Shown here: piece by piece, positions 34,347 through 43,342 of the stretch
Layout of the letters: each line of letters begins with the position of its first letter
Position numbering within the stretch: position 1 is the first letter of the stretch
DNA from: Nanobdellota archaeon
Lineage (GTDB): Archaea > Nanobdellota > Nanobdellia > Woesearchaeales > JAGLXL01
Assembly (NCBI GenBank): GCA_023132895.1
Contig: JAGLXL010000002.1
Span: 1 to 64,000, forward strand
DNA: 64,000 bases
Reading direction: 5' to 3'
Program-made: the position numbers and the translations under genes
Notes under the pieces: model-generated
Database searches by the model: none
The model's input: the letters and a program-made list of their open reading frames with translations, nothing else
Told to the model about the DNA's origin: nothing

Positions 34347-35303
34347 ATGACCACTAAATCAAGAAAAAGGATTATTGCATATTTAATCATCACAGTTTTA
34401 ATCTTTGTAGTTTTGAGTGTTGTTTACCAATCAGTTTTAAACCAGAAGATTACTGCTCGTGTAGACAAGCAATACAAAGATTATATTGAATCTAATCGTT
34501 TGGATTATGTCTTTTTGGGATCATCTCATATAGCAGAGTCACTTAGACCGGATATCATTGAAAATTCTTTTAATTTTGCTGCTTCTGAAGATACTCCGAT
34601 TGAATCATATTTTAAACTCAAAAGAATTATCGAACAAGATGAAATAAAACTAAAGGCTGTTGTACTCGAGCTAGACTTGATTTCTTTTTCTGAAGCCAGA
34701 CTCCAAAAGCTTAATATCATTGATGAACCATGGTATTATAAAGATTATATTGATATGGAAACTATTTCAATTCTTACAGGGAAAAGCAAAATTCAAATAT
34801 TTATTCGTTCGTATCTGCCCATAATCGGAAATGGAAGAGATTTTTTAGCGCTTGTTTTAAAAAGAAAAACTAACCTTAAACTAGGTTGGCAAGAAATTAA
34901 AACTGATGCTACTGAAATAGATTTACATCAGATTGCCAATAATAGGGTTAAGCATTACTTCCAAGGACAGATTATTAGCCCTCCATTGATGTTATATTTT
35001 ACTAAAATATTTGATTTGTGTGAGAAGAATAATATCTCTATAGTTCTCATTAAGAGTCCGGTTACTCAAGAATACCTACAAGAGGTTGCCAAAAGGGATA
35101 TAGCTATCGATGACTCTTATTCTATAATCAATTCTTTTGTCAAACGATATGATGATGTATATTACTTGGACTACCAAAACTATTTTGGCGATCCCAATCT
35201 TTTTTGGGATTCTGATCATCTAAATCATAAGGGAGCAGAAGTGTATAGTAAACTGGTCGATAAAGATTTAAAAAAACTTTTTGAAAAAAAAGAAGTCTCA
35301 TAA
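34347..35303 (+). CDS. SGNH/DltD-like membrane-anchored partner protein
   Basis: 318 residues, 5 nt after the MBOAT gene. One N-terminal membrane helix (about 9-29) with the rest outside the cell. The SGNH block I Ser is in VFLGSSHIAE (about 55-64) and the C-terminal Asp/His pair in WDSDHLNHKGAE (about 287-298), so the catalytic triad is present. The middle is an alpha/beta hydrolase-like sandwich. DltD and AlgJ/AlgX play this role next to MBOAT proteins, finishing transfer to the surface polymer. The pairing with an MBOAT strongly suggests cooperation. Confidence 0.85.
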   Translation: MTTKSRKRIIAYLIITVLIFVVLSVVYQSVLNQKITARVDKQYKDYIESNRLDYVFLGSSHIAESLRPDIIENSFNFAASEDTPIESYFKLKRIIEQDEIKLKAVVLELDLISFSEARLQKLNIIDEPWYYKDYIDMETISILTGKSKIQIFIRSYLPIIGNGRDFLALVLKRKTNLKLGWQEIKTDATEIDLHQIANNRVKHYFQGQIISPPLMLYFTKIFDLCEKNNISIVLIKSPVTQEYLQEVAKRDIAIDDSYSIINSFVKRYDDVYYLDYQNYFGDPNLFWDSDHLNHKGAEVYSKLVDKDLKKLFEKKEVS

Positions 35304-35360
35304 AAATCATTACCACTTAACAGAATCTCTTTTCCATAAGCTTTAAGAACAGTATCTTGT

Positions 35361-35371
35361 CATTTATATAC
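35361..35371 (+). promoter_or_regulatory. TATA box for acpS
   Basis: CATTTATATAC is centred about 22-25 nt before the ATG at 35388, giving an essentially leaderless transcript. Confidence 0.5.
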
Positions 35372-35387
35372 AAAAACTACACAAAAA

Positions 35388-35750
35388 ATGGCCGAGGAAA
35401 TTATAGGGATTGGAGTGGATTTAGAAGTTATCAGCCGGTTTGAAAACAAAATTAATAACAAACATTTTCTTGACTTAGTATTTACTAAAAAAGAACTAGA
35501 TTATTGCTTAAAAAAGAAGGTGCCAAATCAACATCTTGCGGTCAGATTTGCGGGAAAGGAAGCAGTAATCAAAGCATGTTCGCACACAAAAAATAAACTA
35601 CCTCTCAACAGTATTGAGATACTCACAGGCCCAAACGGAGCGCCTTTTGTGACCATTCATAAAGAAAATTTTTCAGATTATAAATTCGAGATAAGCTTAT
35701 CACATTCGCAAGATTTGGCCATTGGTTTTGTTATCGCCAGAAAAATTTAA
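35388..35750 (+). CDS. acpS: Holo-[acyl-carrier-protein] synthase
   Basis: 120 residues, the standard AcpS size. Transfers 4'-phosphopantetheine from CoA to the carrier-protein Ser. Conserved: IIGIGVDLEVISRF (residues 5-18, metal-binding Asp), VFTKKELDYC (about 31-40), VRFAGKEAVIKAC (about 52-64, catalytic Glu/Lys), and ISLSHSQDLA (about 103-112). Its presence near a carrier protein argues that the Dlt-like cassette is functional. Own promoter, so it may serve other carriers too. Confidence 0.93.
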   Translation: MAEEIIGIGVDLEVISRFENKINNKHFLDLVFTKKELDYCLKKKVPNQHLAVRFAGKEAVIKACSHTKNKLPLNSIEILTGPNGAPFVTIHKENFSDYKFEISLSHSQDLAIGFVIARKI

Positions 35751-35804
35751 AAATCAGAGATAATTTAATATAATTTTTGAATATTGTACCTTAGTAACAT
35801 CAAC

Positions 35805-36713
35805 ATGAAAAAATCATTTAAAAATCTAATTAAGTTTGGAACCGGCTGGTTAATTTTATTTTTTGTATTTTACAAGATTGGTCTTTCGAATATATATGAT
35901 TCTTTAAAATTAATGAACCTTTGGTTCTTAATTCCAATTACTTTACTTTTTATTTTAACTTGGATTATGAATACAATAAATTTAATGGTATTATTAAAAC
36001 CCTTAAAGTATACAATCAGTTTCTGGAAGATGTTCAAACATTACTGGATGAGCCAGTTAGCATCACTAGTTTTACCAGGATCCATTGGAAACTTTTCTAT
36101 CATAGTTTTTTTAAAAGATAAGGAACTGAATGTTGGAAGGATATCTGCGATGTTGTTGATGGATAAAATCATTACTTTGATATGTTACTTATCTTTTGCT
36201 GTTCTCGGATTTGTTGTTCTTTTTGATTTCGGCAATTTATTATTCAAAACTTTAGTTTTATTTTTCTTAGTTGTAGGGTTACTCACATTAATTTTAACAA
36301 AAAAAATAAGACTTTTTATCAGAAAATATATCCTCAGAAAATATGCCAAGCACTTTACCGGCTTTTCAGATACGTTTTTCAATTATTTCAAAAGGCATAA
36401 AAAAGCAATTTTTATTAATGTATTCTGGACAGTCTCAAGAATATTAACAATCGGGGTTGTTATATTTCTTATTTTTTTGTCTCTCAATAGCTATATCAAT
36501 CTATGGGCAATAATAGTTATAACTTGTATGGAAAGCATCATTGCTATGACTTCGATAACTCCTCAAGGAATCGGAATAAAAGAACCGGTCGGGATGTATT
36601 TATATTCGTTGATAGGAGTACCAGCACCTATAGCTGCCGCTAGATATATCATCATAATCTTAGAAAAATATGTCTTGATGTTCCTTATTGTATTTATAAA
36701 AAAGATAAAATGA
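35805..36713 (+). CDS. Lysylphosphatidylglycerol synthase TM-domain-like protein (AglD/UPF0104 family)
   Basis: 302 residues; ATG at 35805 chosen over an upstream TTG. About 8 membrane helices. The QLASLVLPGSIGNFSIIVFL region (about 86-105) and the near-C-terminal TSITPQGIGIKEPVGMYLY (about 250-268, the conserved PxGxG..E block) are typical of the LPG_synthase_TM superfamily, which in archaea includes AglD-type glycosylation proteins and flippase-like proteins. There is no catalytic GNAT-like domain, so it is not an aminoacyl transferase. Possible role: lipid or glycan-lipid translocation. Confidence 0.82.
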   Translation: MKKSFKNLIKFGTGWLILFFVFYKIGLSNIYDSLKLMNLWFLIPITLLFILTWIMNTINLMVLLKPLKYTISFWKMFKHYWMSQLASLVLPGSIGNFSIIVFLKDKELNVGRISAMLLMDKIITLICYLSFAVLGFVVLFDFGNLLFKTLVLFFLVVGLLTLILTKKIRLFIRKYILRKYAKHFTGFSDTFFNYFKRHKKAIFINVFWTVSRILTIGVVIFLIFLSLNSYINLWAIIVITCMESIIAMTSITPQGIGIKEPVGMYLYSLIGVPAPIAAARYIIIILEKYVLMFLIVFIKKIK

Positions 36714-36793
36714 AACTATCTAACATCATCTTAGTTGCCTTTGTGCAATGAAGGTTAGAGTCCCCAAAAAATAAAGTTTGAGTGGGTGGTGTA

Positions 36794-37300
36794 ATGAATA
36801 ATAAAATTAAATTAAATTTAGGCTGTGGAAAAGATTATCGACCTGGTTTTATAAATGTGGATAATAGTCCTTTTGTTAAAAAAGATGTAGAGCATAATCT
36901 TGACCAGTATCCTTTTCCTTTTAAAAACAGTTCTGTCGATCTGATTTTGGCCATGGCAGTTATAGAACATTTATCTGATATGAAATCATTTTTAGAAGAA
37001 GTTCACCGAATTCTAAAACCAGGGGGAAAATTACGCTTTAGAGTGCCCCTTGCCTTTACCCATATTGATGCAGGTGACTGCACCCATAAGCAACATCTTA
37101 TCCCTAGATCTTTTAAAATATTCATGGGGTACAATAATAAATATCAGGATATAACTAAAGCAAATTTTGGTGGAGAAATTTGGATAACTATTCCATTTTT
37201 TCATAAAATAAGATTTCCCAAGAATTGGTATATTGTAAACTTTTTTATCAATAATATTTTTACTGGCATAGAAGGAATTTTAATCAAAGAAGATGAATAA
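36794..37300 (+). CDS. SAM-dependent methyltransferase
   Basis: 168 residues from the ATG at 36794 behind GGTGGTG. Class I methyltransferase fold: motif I LNLGCGKDYRPGFINVD (residues 5-21) and motif II AMAVIEHLSDMKSFLEEVHR (about 53-72), then RILKPGGKLRFRVP. The C-terminus is shorter than usual and diverges after the AGDCTHKQHLIPR loop. Acts perhaps on glycan or lipid-linked sugar, judging by neighbours. Acceptor unknown. Confidence 0.85.
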   Translation: MNNKIKLNLGCGKDYRPGFINVDNSPFVKKDVEHNLDQYPFPFKNSSVDLILAMAVIEHLSDMKSFLEEVHRILKPGGKLRFRVPLAFTHIDAGDCTHKQHLIPRSFKIFMGYNNKYQDITKANFGGEIWITIPFFHKIRFPKNWYIVNFFINNIFTGIEGILIKEDE

Positions 37301-37301
37301 A

Positions 37302-38342
37302 ATGAAAATAATAATTGATATATTACATCCTGCCCATGTTCATTTTTTTAAGTATTTTATAAAGAGAATGAGGGAAAAGGGACACCAAATTCTTATTACT
37401 GCTAGAAATAAAGAAATGACTCTAAAACTTCTTGACCTCTATGGCTTGAAATATGTGAAAATAAGTGGGATAAAAAAAGGGAAATTAGGTTTGTTGATTG
37501 AATTTTTAATCCGTAATTTTAGATTTTATAAAATTTGTAAAAGATTTAAACCGGATATTTTGATTGGGATTATGGGTCCAACAATAAGTGTTGTGGGAAA
37601 ATGGTTAGGAATACCTTCCATAATCTTTTATGACACAGAACATGCTAAGATCACTAACAAATTTGCTTACCCTTTGGCTACGACTGTATGTACTCCTTCT
37701 TGTTATAAAGGAAAAGTAAAAAATCAATTTAGATATCCTGGTTATCATGAACTTACTTATTTACATCCTCGATGGTTCAAACCAAATAAAAATATATTGA
37801 AAGGATTAAACTTAAAAAACAAGGAAAAATTCTTTGTTGTGAGGTTTGTTTCATGGGGGGCTTCTCATGATATTGGACAAAAAGGATTCAATTTATCAAG
37901 TAAAAGAAAATTAATCAGTTTATTAGAAAAGTATGGCAAGGTGATTATAACCTCTGAAAATCCTTTACCAAAAGAGTTTGAAAAATATAGAATTAATGTT
38001 CCAGTGGAAAAAATTCATGACCTTCTTAATTATACCAACATGTATGTTGGTGAAGGAGGAACAATGGCTTCTGAAGCAGCAGTATTAGGAACTCCTTCCA
38101 TCTACGTTAATAGTTTAAAGTTAGGTTATTTAGAAGAATTAGAAAATAGATATGATCTTCTTTATAATTTTTCTAAGCCTGCAGGAGCAATTAAAAAAGT
38201 GGAGAAATTATTAAAAAATAAAAATTTAAAAGAAGAATGGCAAAGAAAAAAACAAAATCTCTTGAAAGATAAAATTGATGTTACTGAATGGATTATAGAA
38301 TTTATTGAAAAAGGAAAGTATAAGAAAAAAAGTATTATTTAA
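37302..38342 (+). CDS. DUF354-family GT-B glycosyltransferase-like protein
   Basis: 346 residues; ATG at 37302 directly after the preceding TAA, with another at 37293. MKIIIDILHPAHVHFFKYFI (residues 1-20) is the DUF354 N-terminus, a GT-B fold related to UDP-N-acetylglucosamine 2-epimerase/MurG-type proteins. The C-terminal nucleotide-sugar half shows YVGEGGTMASEAAVLGTPSIY (split over about 249-269), the usual EGG/ExA motif. Likely transfers or epimerises a nucleotide sugar in the island; details unknown. Confidence 0.85.
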   Translation: MKIIIDILHPAHVHFFKYFIKRMREKGHQILITARNKEMTLKLLDLYGLKYVKISGIKKGKLGLLIEFLIRNFRFYKICKRFKPDILIGIMGPTISVVGKWLGIPSIIFYDTEHAKITNKFAYPLATTVCTPSCYKGKVKNQFRYPGYHELTYLHPRWFKPNKNILKGLNLKNKEKFFVVRFVSWGASHDIGQKGFNLSSKRKLISLLEKYGKVIITSENPLPKEFEKYRINVPVEKIHDLLNYTNMYVGEGGTMASEAAVLGTPSIYVNSLKLGYLEELENRYDLLYNFSKPAGAIKKVEKLLKNKNLKEEWQRKKQNLLKDKIDVTEWIIEFIEKGKYKKKSII

Positions 38343-38371
38343 CAGTCCATTGTACTAAAGAATCACTCCTC

Positions 38372-39247
38372 TTATTTATTAATCATATCAGCTAAAAATC
38401 CAAAAATAATTATTTGTAAACCAGTTAGCATCAATAGGACGCTTAAAATAACCCTAGGAATTCCTCCTGCTGATCCCACCACCAAAACTCTAAAAAATAT
38501 GTATAACCCAATTAAAAAGCCAATTAAAAATAGAAAACCTCCTGAATACCCAAAAAACTTCAAAGGTGCAAAATCACGATAAATCCTCAAGATATTAATC
38601 CAAGCCTTGACCGCATAATCAAGGGGATTGCTGAATAATCTACTTCCCCTTGTTTCTCTAGTCTTAATCGGAATCTCCGTTATTCTTAAACCAGCTTTTC
38701 CAGCCCTAATCAATTGTTCTTGTGTATAAGTAAAACTATTGATTAAAGGAAAATTAGCCACTTCATCAGTAAAAACTCTAAAACCAGTTGTGGTATCAGA
38801 TAACTGAGTTTTCAGCAAACTTGAGAAAACTCTGGCAAAAGCTATATTGCCTAATTTTTTCATTATAGACCCACTATAATCCCCTTTTCCAAATCTGCTC
38901 GCCAATACAAGATCATTGCCTTCTTCAATCTTTTTGATCATTTGAGGGATATATTTTGCTGGGTATTGACCATCAGCATCAGTATGGACAATAACATCGG
39001 CTTTTAATCTCGAACACTCCCGCATTTCATGTTTAAAAGTCTCAGCCAATCCCAAATTTCTTTTATTATGCGCAACAACCACTCCTTCTTTTTTAGCTAT
39101 TTCAACAGTTCTATCCCTTGAACCGTCATTTAAAACTAGTATTTTGTAATTATAATTAGTAGAATTCATTACTTCTTTTATTTCCCTGATAACCCTGCCA
39201 ATTGTTCTCTCTTCGTTATAAGCAGGAATAGTAATAACTACCCTCAT
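38372..39247 (-). CDS. GT2 family glycosyltransferase with two C-terminal membrane helices
   Basis: 291 residues. GT-A fold: ITIPAYNEERTIGRVIREI (residues 5-23), the DxD region VIVHTDADGQYP (about 85-96), GFRVFTDEVANF and TRETRGSRLFSNP (substrate/acceptor region). Two hydrophobic helices lie at about 229-249 and 262-284. The layout matches polyprenyl-phosphate-sugar synthases (DPM1/GtrB-like) that put a sugar onto a lipid carrier. A second GT2 is transcribed just upstream (57 nt apart). Confidence 0.88.
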   Translation of the reverse strand: MRVVITIPAYNEERTIGRVIREIKEVMNSTNYNYKILVLNDGSRDRTVEIAKKEGVVVAHNKRNLGLAETFKHEMRECSRLKADVIVHTDADGQYPAKYIPQMIKKIEEGNDLVLASRFGKGDYSGSIMKKLGNIAFARVFSSLLKTQLSDTTTGFRVFTDEVANFPLINSFTYTQEQLIRAGKAGLRITEIPIKTRETRGSRLFSNPLDYAVKAWINILRIYRDFAPLKFFGYSGGFLFLIGFLIGLYIFFRVLVVGSAGGIPRVILSVLLMLTGLQIIIFGFLADMINK

Positions 39248-39304
39248 AAAAAACCTCCAGCAACAACCATTTAAATAGATTTTGGATTAATATTCTATTA
39301 AAAT

Positions 39305-39994
39305 CTAAGAGAATCGCAGCTTCGCGACTTGTTTAAGATATAAAACACCCACTTTTAAAATTCCTGTTTTACTGTCTCCTGATTTTCTTTTCTCATAAAT
39401 AAAAGGGATTTCTTTCATCTTGATTCTTCTCTTTTTGAGATAATATATCAATTTAAAACAATAATCACCATAACCATCAAAGATTTTCTTGAATTTTAAA
39501 CCTTTAAAAATTTCTTTTTTAGATACAAAAAAACCATTAGTCGAATCCAATATTGGTATCCACAAAGCAGTTTTAATAAACCAATTCAAGAGTTTGCTTA
39601 AAGGGTATTGAAATTTCCGTTCAGTTAACATTCCTCCCCCTTTAACATAACGGGAAGCAAAAACTAAGTCATAACGACCCAACTGATTCAAAAGCCTTGG
39701 AATAACTTTAGGATGATGACTAAAATCAGTATCCATAAAAACCAAAACATCACCAGAAGATTCAAAGATTCCCCTCATCAATGCTGTTGCTAAACCTCTT
39801 TCATTCATCCGGATTATACATTTAACTTCTTTATCATCTAACTTTTCAACCAATCTTCCTGTTCCGTCTGGACTGTCATCATCAATGACAATAATTTCTT
39901 TTTCAAAGTTTCCCAGATTTTCTTTCAAAGAATTTATCAAAGGGACTATATTCTCTCTTTCATTATAAGTTGGTAAGATTATTGATAATTTCAT
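39305..39994 (-). CDS. GT2 dolichol-phosphate mannosyltransferase-like enzyme
   Basis: 229 residues; ATG at 39994, because the TTG at 40003 overlaps the upstream stop. DPM1-like GT-A fold: LSIILPTYNERENIVPLINSL (split, residues 2-22), VIDDDSPDGTG (about 37-47), FMDTDFSHHP (about 87-96), and the STNGFFVSKKEIF motif. No membrane helix, like the soluble DPM1 type. Expected to make a polyprenyl-phosphate sugar. Starts 6 nt after the DegT gene ends. Confidence 0.88.
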   Translation of the reverse strand: MKLSIILPTYNERENIVPLINSLKENLGNFEKEIIVIDDDSPDGTGRLVEKLDDKEVKCIIRMNERGLATALMRGIFESSGDVLVFMDTDFSHHPKVIPRLLNQLGRYDLVFASRYVKGGGMLTERKFQYPLSKLLNWFIKTALWIPILDSTNGFFVSKKEIFKGLKFKKIFDGYGDYCFKLIYYLKKRRIKMKEIPFIYEKRKSGDSKTGILKVGVLYLKQVAKLRFS

Positions 39995-39999
39995 TTTCT

Positions 40000-41091
40000 T
40001 CAATTACTATCTCTGTAAAAATTTTTAATTTCTTCACAAACCTTCGCAATTTCCTCTTCTTTCAATAAAACAGAAGAAGGTAAAGAAAGACCATGTTCAT
40101 AAGCATATTGGCTATTTGGAAAATTGTCCCCAAATTTTAAATTTTGATAACAAGGTTGTTTATGGATTGGATAAAAAAATCTTCTTGTTTGAATACCCTT
40201 CTCCTTTAAAAACTCAGCTAATTTAACTGGATCTAGCACAATGATATTAGTAAACCAATGCACTGGCGAACATCGAGGATCGATAAAGGTTAATTCCACT
40301 TCAAGAATATCTTTCAATTGGGCCAGGTATAAATTCCTTATTTTCTCTTTTAACTTGATAATCTTATCCAATTTTCGCATTTGAGCGAGACCAATCGCAG
40401 CCTGCATCTCTGTAAAACTAAAATTAAAGCCGATTTTATCATGAACAAAAACACCTTTCTTTAATCTACCATGATTCTTAAACGCATAACTATCAAACGC
40501 CAATTTTTCATCATTAGTGATCAAAAGCCCTCCTTCGCCAGTTGTAATCGTTTTATTTCCATAAAAAGAAAAACTCCCAAAATCCCCAAAAGTTCCGACA
40601 TGTTGACCATTAAACTTAACACCCACACCTTGCGCAGCGTCCTCGACAACAAATAGATTGTGTTCTTTAGCAATTTTCATAATCTTATCTATATCTGCTG
40701 ATTGACCATAAAGATGAACTGGCATAATCGCTTTTGTTTTACTTGTAATTTTCCCTTCGATCAAATCGGGATCAATGTTAAACGTCCTTTTATCAACATC
40801 GACTAGTATTGGCTTAGCACCAGCAAAAAGTATTGTATTAATTGAAGCTGTGAATGTTAAATTGGGAACAATTACTTCGTCCCCTTCACCAACACCCAAA
40901 ACTTTCAAAGTAGTAAAAAGGGTTGCTGTTCCATTGCAAAAAGCATGAGCAAATTTGGCTCCAGTCAAATCCCTAAACATCTCTTCAAATTCTTTTGTCT
41001 TTTCTCCTTCTGTCAACCATGTCGACTTAATTACTTCTGTAATCTCTTTCAATTCTTCTTCATCAATCCAGGGCTCAATTTGTGGAATCAT
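40000..41091 (-). CDS. DegT/DnrJ/EryC1 aminotransferase, GDP-perosamine synthase-like
   Basis: 363 residues. PLP-dependent sugar aminotransferase with the Schiff-base Lys in FYGNKTITTGEGG (about residues 178-190, Lys about 182) and ELGDFG-like FGDFGSFSFY. It overlaps the companion gene 41088-42296 by 4 nt. The sequence is closest in style to GDP-perosamine synthases, which aminate GDP-4-keto-6-deoxy-mannose, and a GDP-mannose 4,6-dehydratase lies two genes upstream. So GDP-perosamine or a related 4-amino sugar is the best guess. Confidence 0.88.
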   Translation of the reverse strand: MIPQIEPWIDEEELKEITEVIKSTWLTEGEKTKEFEEMFRDLTGAKFAHAFCNGTATLFTTLKVLGVGEGDEVIVPNLTFTASINTILFAGAKPILVDVDKRTFNIDPDLIEGKITSKTKAIMPVHLYGQSADIDKIMKIAKEHNLFVVEDAAQGVGVKFNGQHVGTFGDFGSFSFYGNKTITTGEGGLLITNDEKLAFDSYAFKNHGRLKKGVFVHDKIGFNFSFTEMQAAIGLAQMRKLDKIIKLKEKIRNLYLAQLKDILEVELTFIDPRCSPVHWFTNIIVLDPVKLAEFLKEKGIQTRRFFYPIHKQPCYQNLKFGDNFPNSQYAYEHGLSLPSSVLLKEEEIAKVCEEIKNFYRDSN

Positions 41092-42296
41092 CGTTGTTTT
41101 AGTACCGCCTTAAAAGATTTCACCACATAATCTAAATCATCTTGATTAAGATACTGATGGCAGCCAACATAAAAACCATTCGCCCCCAAGTAGTCTGCCA
41201 CCGGCAGTTTACCATTATATCTCTGTTTTAGATGAGAAAAAGATTGTTGTTGTGTAGGAATAGATCCAAACAAAGGTCTTGTTTCAATCCCCTTCTTTTC
41301 AAGTTCTAATCTCAACTTTTTCCTCGAAAATACTTGTGGTTTCTTGATTACTAATGGATAAGCCAGATAACTCACTTCATTAGAATATTTGGGCAGTTGA
41401 ATCAAATCAGAAAATTCAGCTAAATTTTCATTTAAGTATTTGACATTTTCTTGTCTTTTCTTGATTATCCAATTAATTTTTTTCAATTGTGCTAAAGCGA
41501 TTGCTGCTTGAAATTCTGTTGTCTTGAAATTATAACCAATCAAATCATGGCTAAATCTCGGATCAAAATCCTCTTCCCCTAGATTTATCTTCGGGCAGGT
41601 TCCTTCAGATCTTGTACAAATCAAACAATCACAAGCTCTTCCATTAGCTTTAATTTTTCTGACCAATCTTGCTACTTCATTATCATCTGTTGTCAAAGCA
41701 CCCATCTCTCCGGCCTGTACATTATGGGCAATATAAAAAGAAAAATCAGAAACAGTTGATAAACTTCCGCAAACCTTCCCATCACATTTAGTGCCATGTG
41801 CTTGAGCAGAATCTTCAAAGGTCAATAAACCAAATTTCTTGGCAATTTGATTAATTGCCCCCATATCACAAGCATAACCCATTAAATGCACCGGTAATAT
41901 CAATGAATGCTTTTCAACATCGTCAACTGATTCCAAATATGCTTTAATGTTGTCTGGGATAATCCCGAAATTAGTTTGATCGACATCAACGTAAACTGGC
42001 TCAAAACCACTTAAAACAATCGCATTGCTTGTTGCAATGTAGGTCAAAGGAGAAGTTATTACTTTTGTTTTGGGTTTGATTCCGTTTTCCTTTAATTCCA
42101 ATGCTTTTAGTCCAGCTATCAAACTACTTGTACCGGAATTCAAAGCAATACAGTGTTTTGTTCCAATAAAATCTGCCCATTCTCTTTCAAATCGCCTGAC
42201 AAATTTTCCTTCAGAAATCCTGTTCGAAGCTATGACTTCATTCAAAAGCTCTTTTTCATCAGAACCTAACTCAATCGCCCCGACATTGATTCTCAT
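41088..42296 (-). CDS. DegT-fold enzyme with His for the PLP lysine and a CxC...C cluster (E1/ColD-like 3-dehydratase)
   Basis: 402 residues, aminotransferase fold. Where aminotransferases have the PLP-binding Lys, this protein has SFYIAHNVQAGEMG, with His (about residue 184) in place of Lys. This is the hallmark of PLP/PMP sugar 3-dehydratases (ColD; RfbH/SpnQ/E1). A Cys group RACDCLICTRSEGTC begins 31 residues after that His, as in E1, where CxCx7C binds a [2Fe-2S] cluster; here the spacing to the last Cys is longer. This supports an iron-sulfur 3-deoxygenase rather than an aminotransferase. The product would be a 3,6-dideoxy sugar nucleotide. Four-nt overlap with the perosamine synthase-like gene. 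Confidence 0.85.
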   Translation of the reverse strand: MRINVGAIELGSDEKELLNEVIASNRISEGKFVRRFEREWADFIGTKHCIALNSGTSSLIAGLKALELKENGIKPKTKVITSPLTYIATSNAIVLSGFEPVYVDVDQTNFGIIPDNIKAYLESVDDVEKHSLILPVHLMGYACDMGAINQIAKKFGLLTFEDSAQAHGTKCDGKVCGSLSTVSDFSFYIAHNVQAGEMGALTTDDNEVARLVRKIKANGRACDCLICTRSEGTCPKINLGEEDFDPRFSHDLIGYNFKTTEFQAAIALAQLKKINWIIKKRQENVKYLNENLAEFSDLIQLPKYSNEVSYLAYPLVIKKPQVFSRKKLRLELEKKGIETRPLFGSIPTQQQSFSHLKQRYNGKLPVADYLGANGFYVGCHQYLNQDDLDYVVKSFKAVLKQR

Positions 42297-42301
42297 TTTA
42301 A

Positions 42302-43342
42302 TTAATTTCTTCTCTTAATAAAAGCTCTATCACCAGCAAAATTTGGAGCATCCCAAGGAAACATCTCTCCTGCCAAATGTTTTTTCCATTTCTCTAAATC
42401 TGATTTGACCATTATAGAAACTAATTCTTTAAACTTAGTTTGAGGTTCCCAGCCTAACTTCTCTTTAACTTTTGAAGCATCACCGCATAACAAAGGCACA
42501 TCCATTGGCCTCATTAGATTCTTATCAGTTTTCACATAGTCTTCCCAGTTAAGACTCATCTCGCTAAAAGCTGCTTCTAAAAATTCTTTGACAGAATGGG
42601 TTTCCCCAGTAGCGATTACAAAATCTTCAGGCTTATCATGTTGTAGAATTCTCCACATTCCTTCAACATATTCTGGAGCATAACCCCAGTCTCTTTTTGC
42701 TTCAATATTTCCCAGCAACAAATCATTTTGCAAGCCTAATTTTATTCTGGCAACTGCATTGGATATTTTTCTGGTTACAAATTCCAAACCTCTCAAAGGA
42801 GATTCATGATTAAATAATATGCCATTTGTCGCAAAAATTCCATAAGAATGTCGATAAATCCTACTAATATGGAAAGCGTACAGCTTGGCAGCAGCATAAG
42901 GTGAATTTGGTACAAAAGGAGTTTTTTCGTTTTGAGGAGATTCGACCACTGTTCCATACAATTCGCTTGTTGAAGCTTGATAAAATTTTATATCTTTTTT
43001 TAAATGCCTAATAATCTCCAGGAATTTAGTCGTACTTGAACCATCAACATCAGCTGTCAAAAGCGGCTGATCAAAAGAAGATTCGACAAAACTCTGTGCC
43101 GCCAAATTATAGATTTCATCCGGATTAGATATTGTTACTGCCTCTAAAAGAGAAGCCATATCAGTTAAATCAGCAGGAATTAACGTTATCTTATCAATAA
43201 TTCCCAAAGCTTGCAACCTCCAAAAATTTGGGGTTGAAACCCTTCTAAAAGTTCCAAACACTTTGTACCCTTTAGAAATAAGCAACTGGGCTAAATAAGG
43301 TCCATCTTGGCCAGTTACACCAGTAATTAAAGCACTTTTCAT
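42302..43342 (-). CDS. gmd: GDP-mannose 4,6-dehydratase
   Basis: 346 residues; ATG at 43342 (MKSALITGVTGQDGPYLAQLL, split). The long frame reaching 43450 adds a hydrophobic non-homologous extension. Converts GDP-mannose to GDP-4-keto-6-deoxy-mannose. NADP site GVTGQDGPYL (residues 8-17), catalytic TSELYGTV and YAAAKLYAF (Y-x3-K), and a C-terminal DWGYAPEYVEGMWRIL segment match Gmd. It feeds both DegT-fold enzymes downstream in the same operon. A TATA-like sequence is at about 43365-43373. Confidence 0.93.
   Translation of the reverse strand: MKSALITGVTGQDGPYLAQLLISKGYKVFGTFRRVSTPNFWRLQALGIIDKITLIPADLTDMASLLEAVTISNPDEIYNLAAQSFVESSFDQPLLTADVDGSSTTKFLEIIRHLKKDIKFYQASTSELYGTVVESPQNEKTPFVPNSPYAAAKLYAFHISRIYRHSYGIFATNGILFNHESPLRGLEFVTRKISNAVARIKLGLQNDLLLGNIEAKRDWGYAPEYVEGMWRILQHDKPEDFVIATGETHSVKEFLEAAFSEMSLNWEDYVKTDKNLMRPMDVPLLCGDASKVKEKLGWEPQTKFKELVSIMVKSDLEKWKKHLAGEMFPWDAPNFAGDRAFIKRRN

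Noticed and set aside
31310-35750. Reading the MBOAT/SGNH pair purely as alginate-type O-acetylation
   Set aside because: It remains an alternative, but it leaves the adjacent adenylation enzyme, carrier, alanine racemase and holo-ACP synthase unexplained.
39305-39330. Hairpin-like TCGC...GCGA at the end of the GT2 gene
   Set aside because: The arms do not pair well and it lies in the conserved end of a coding sequence.
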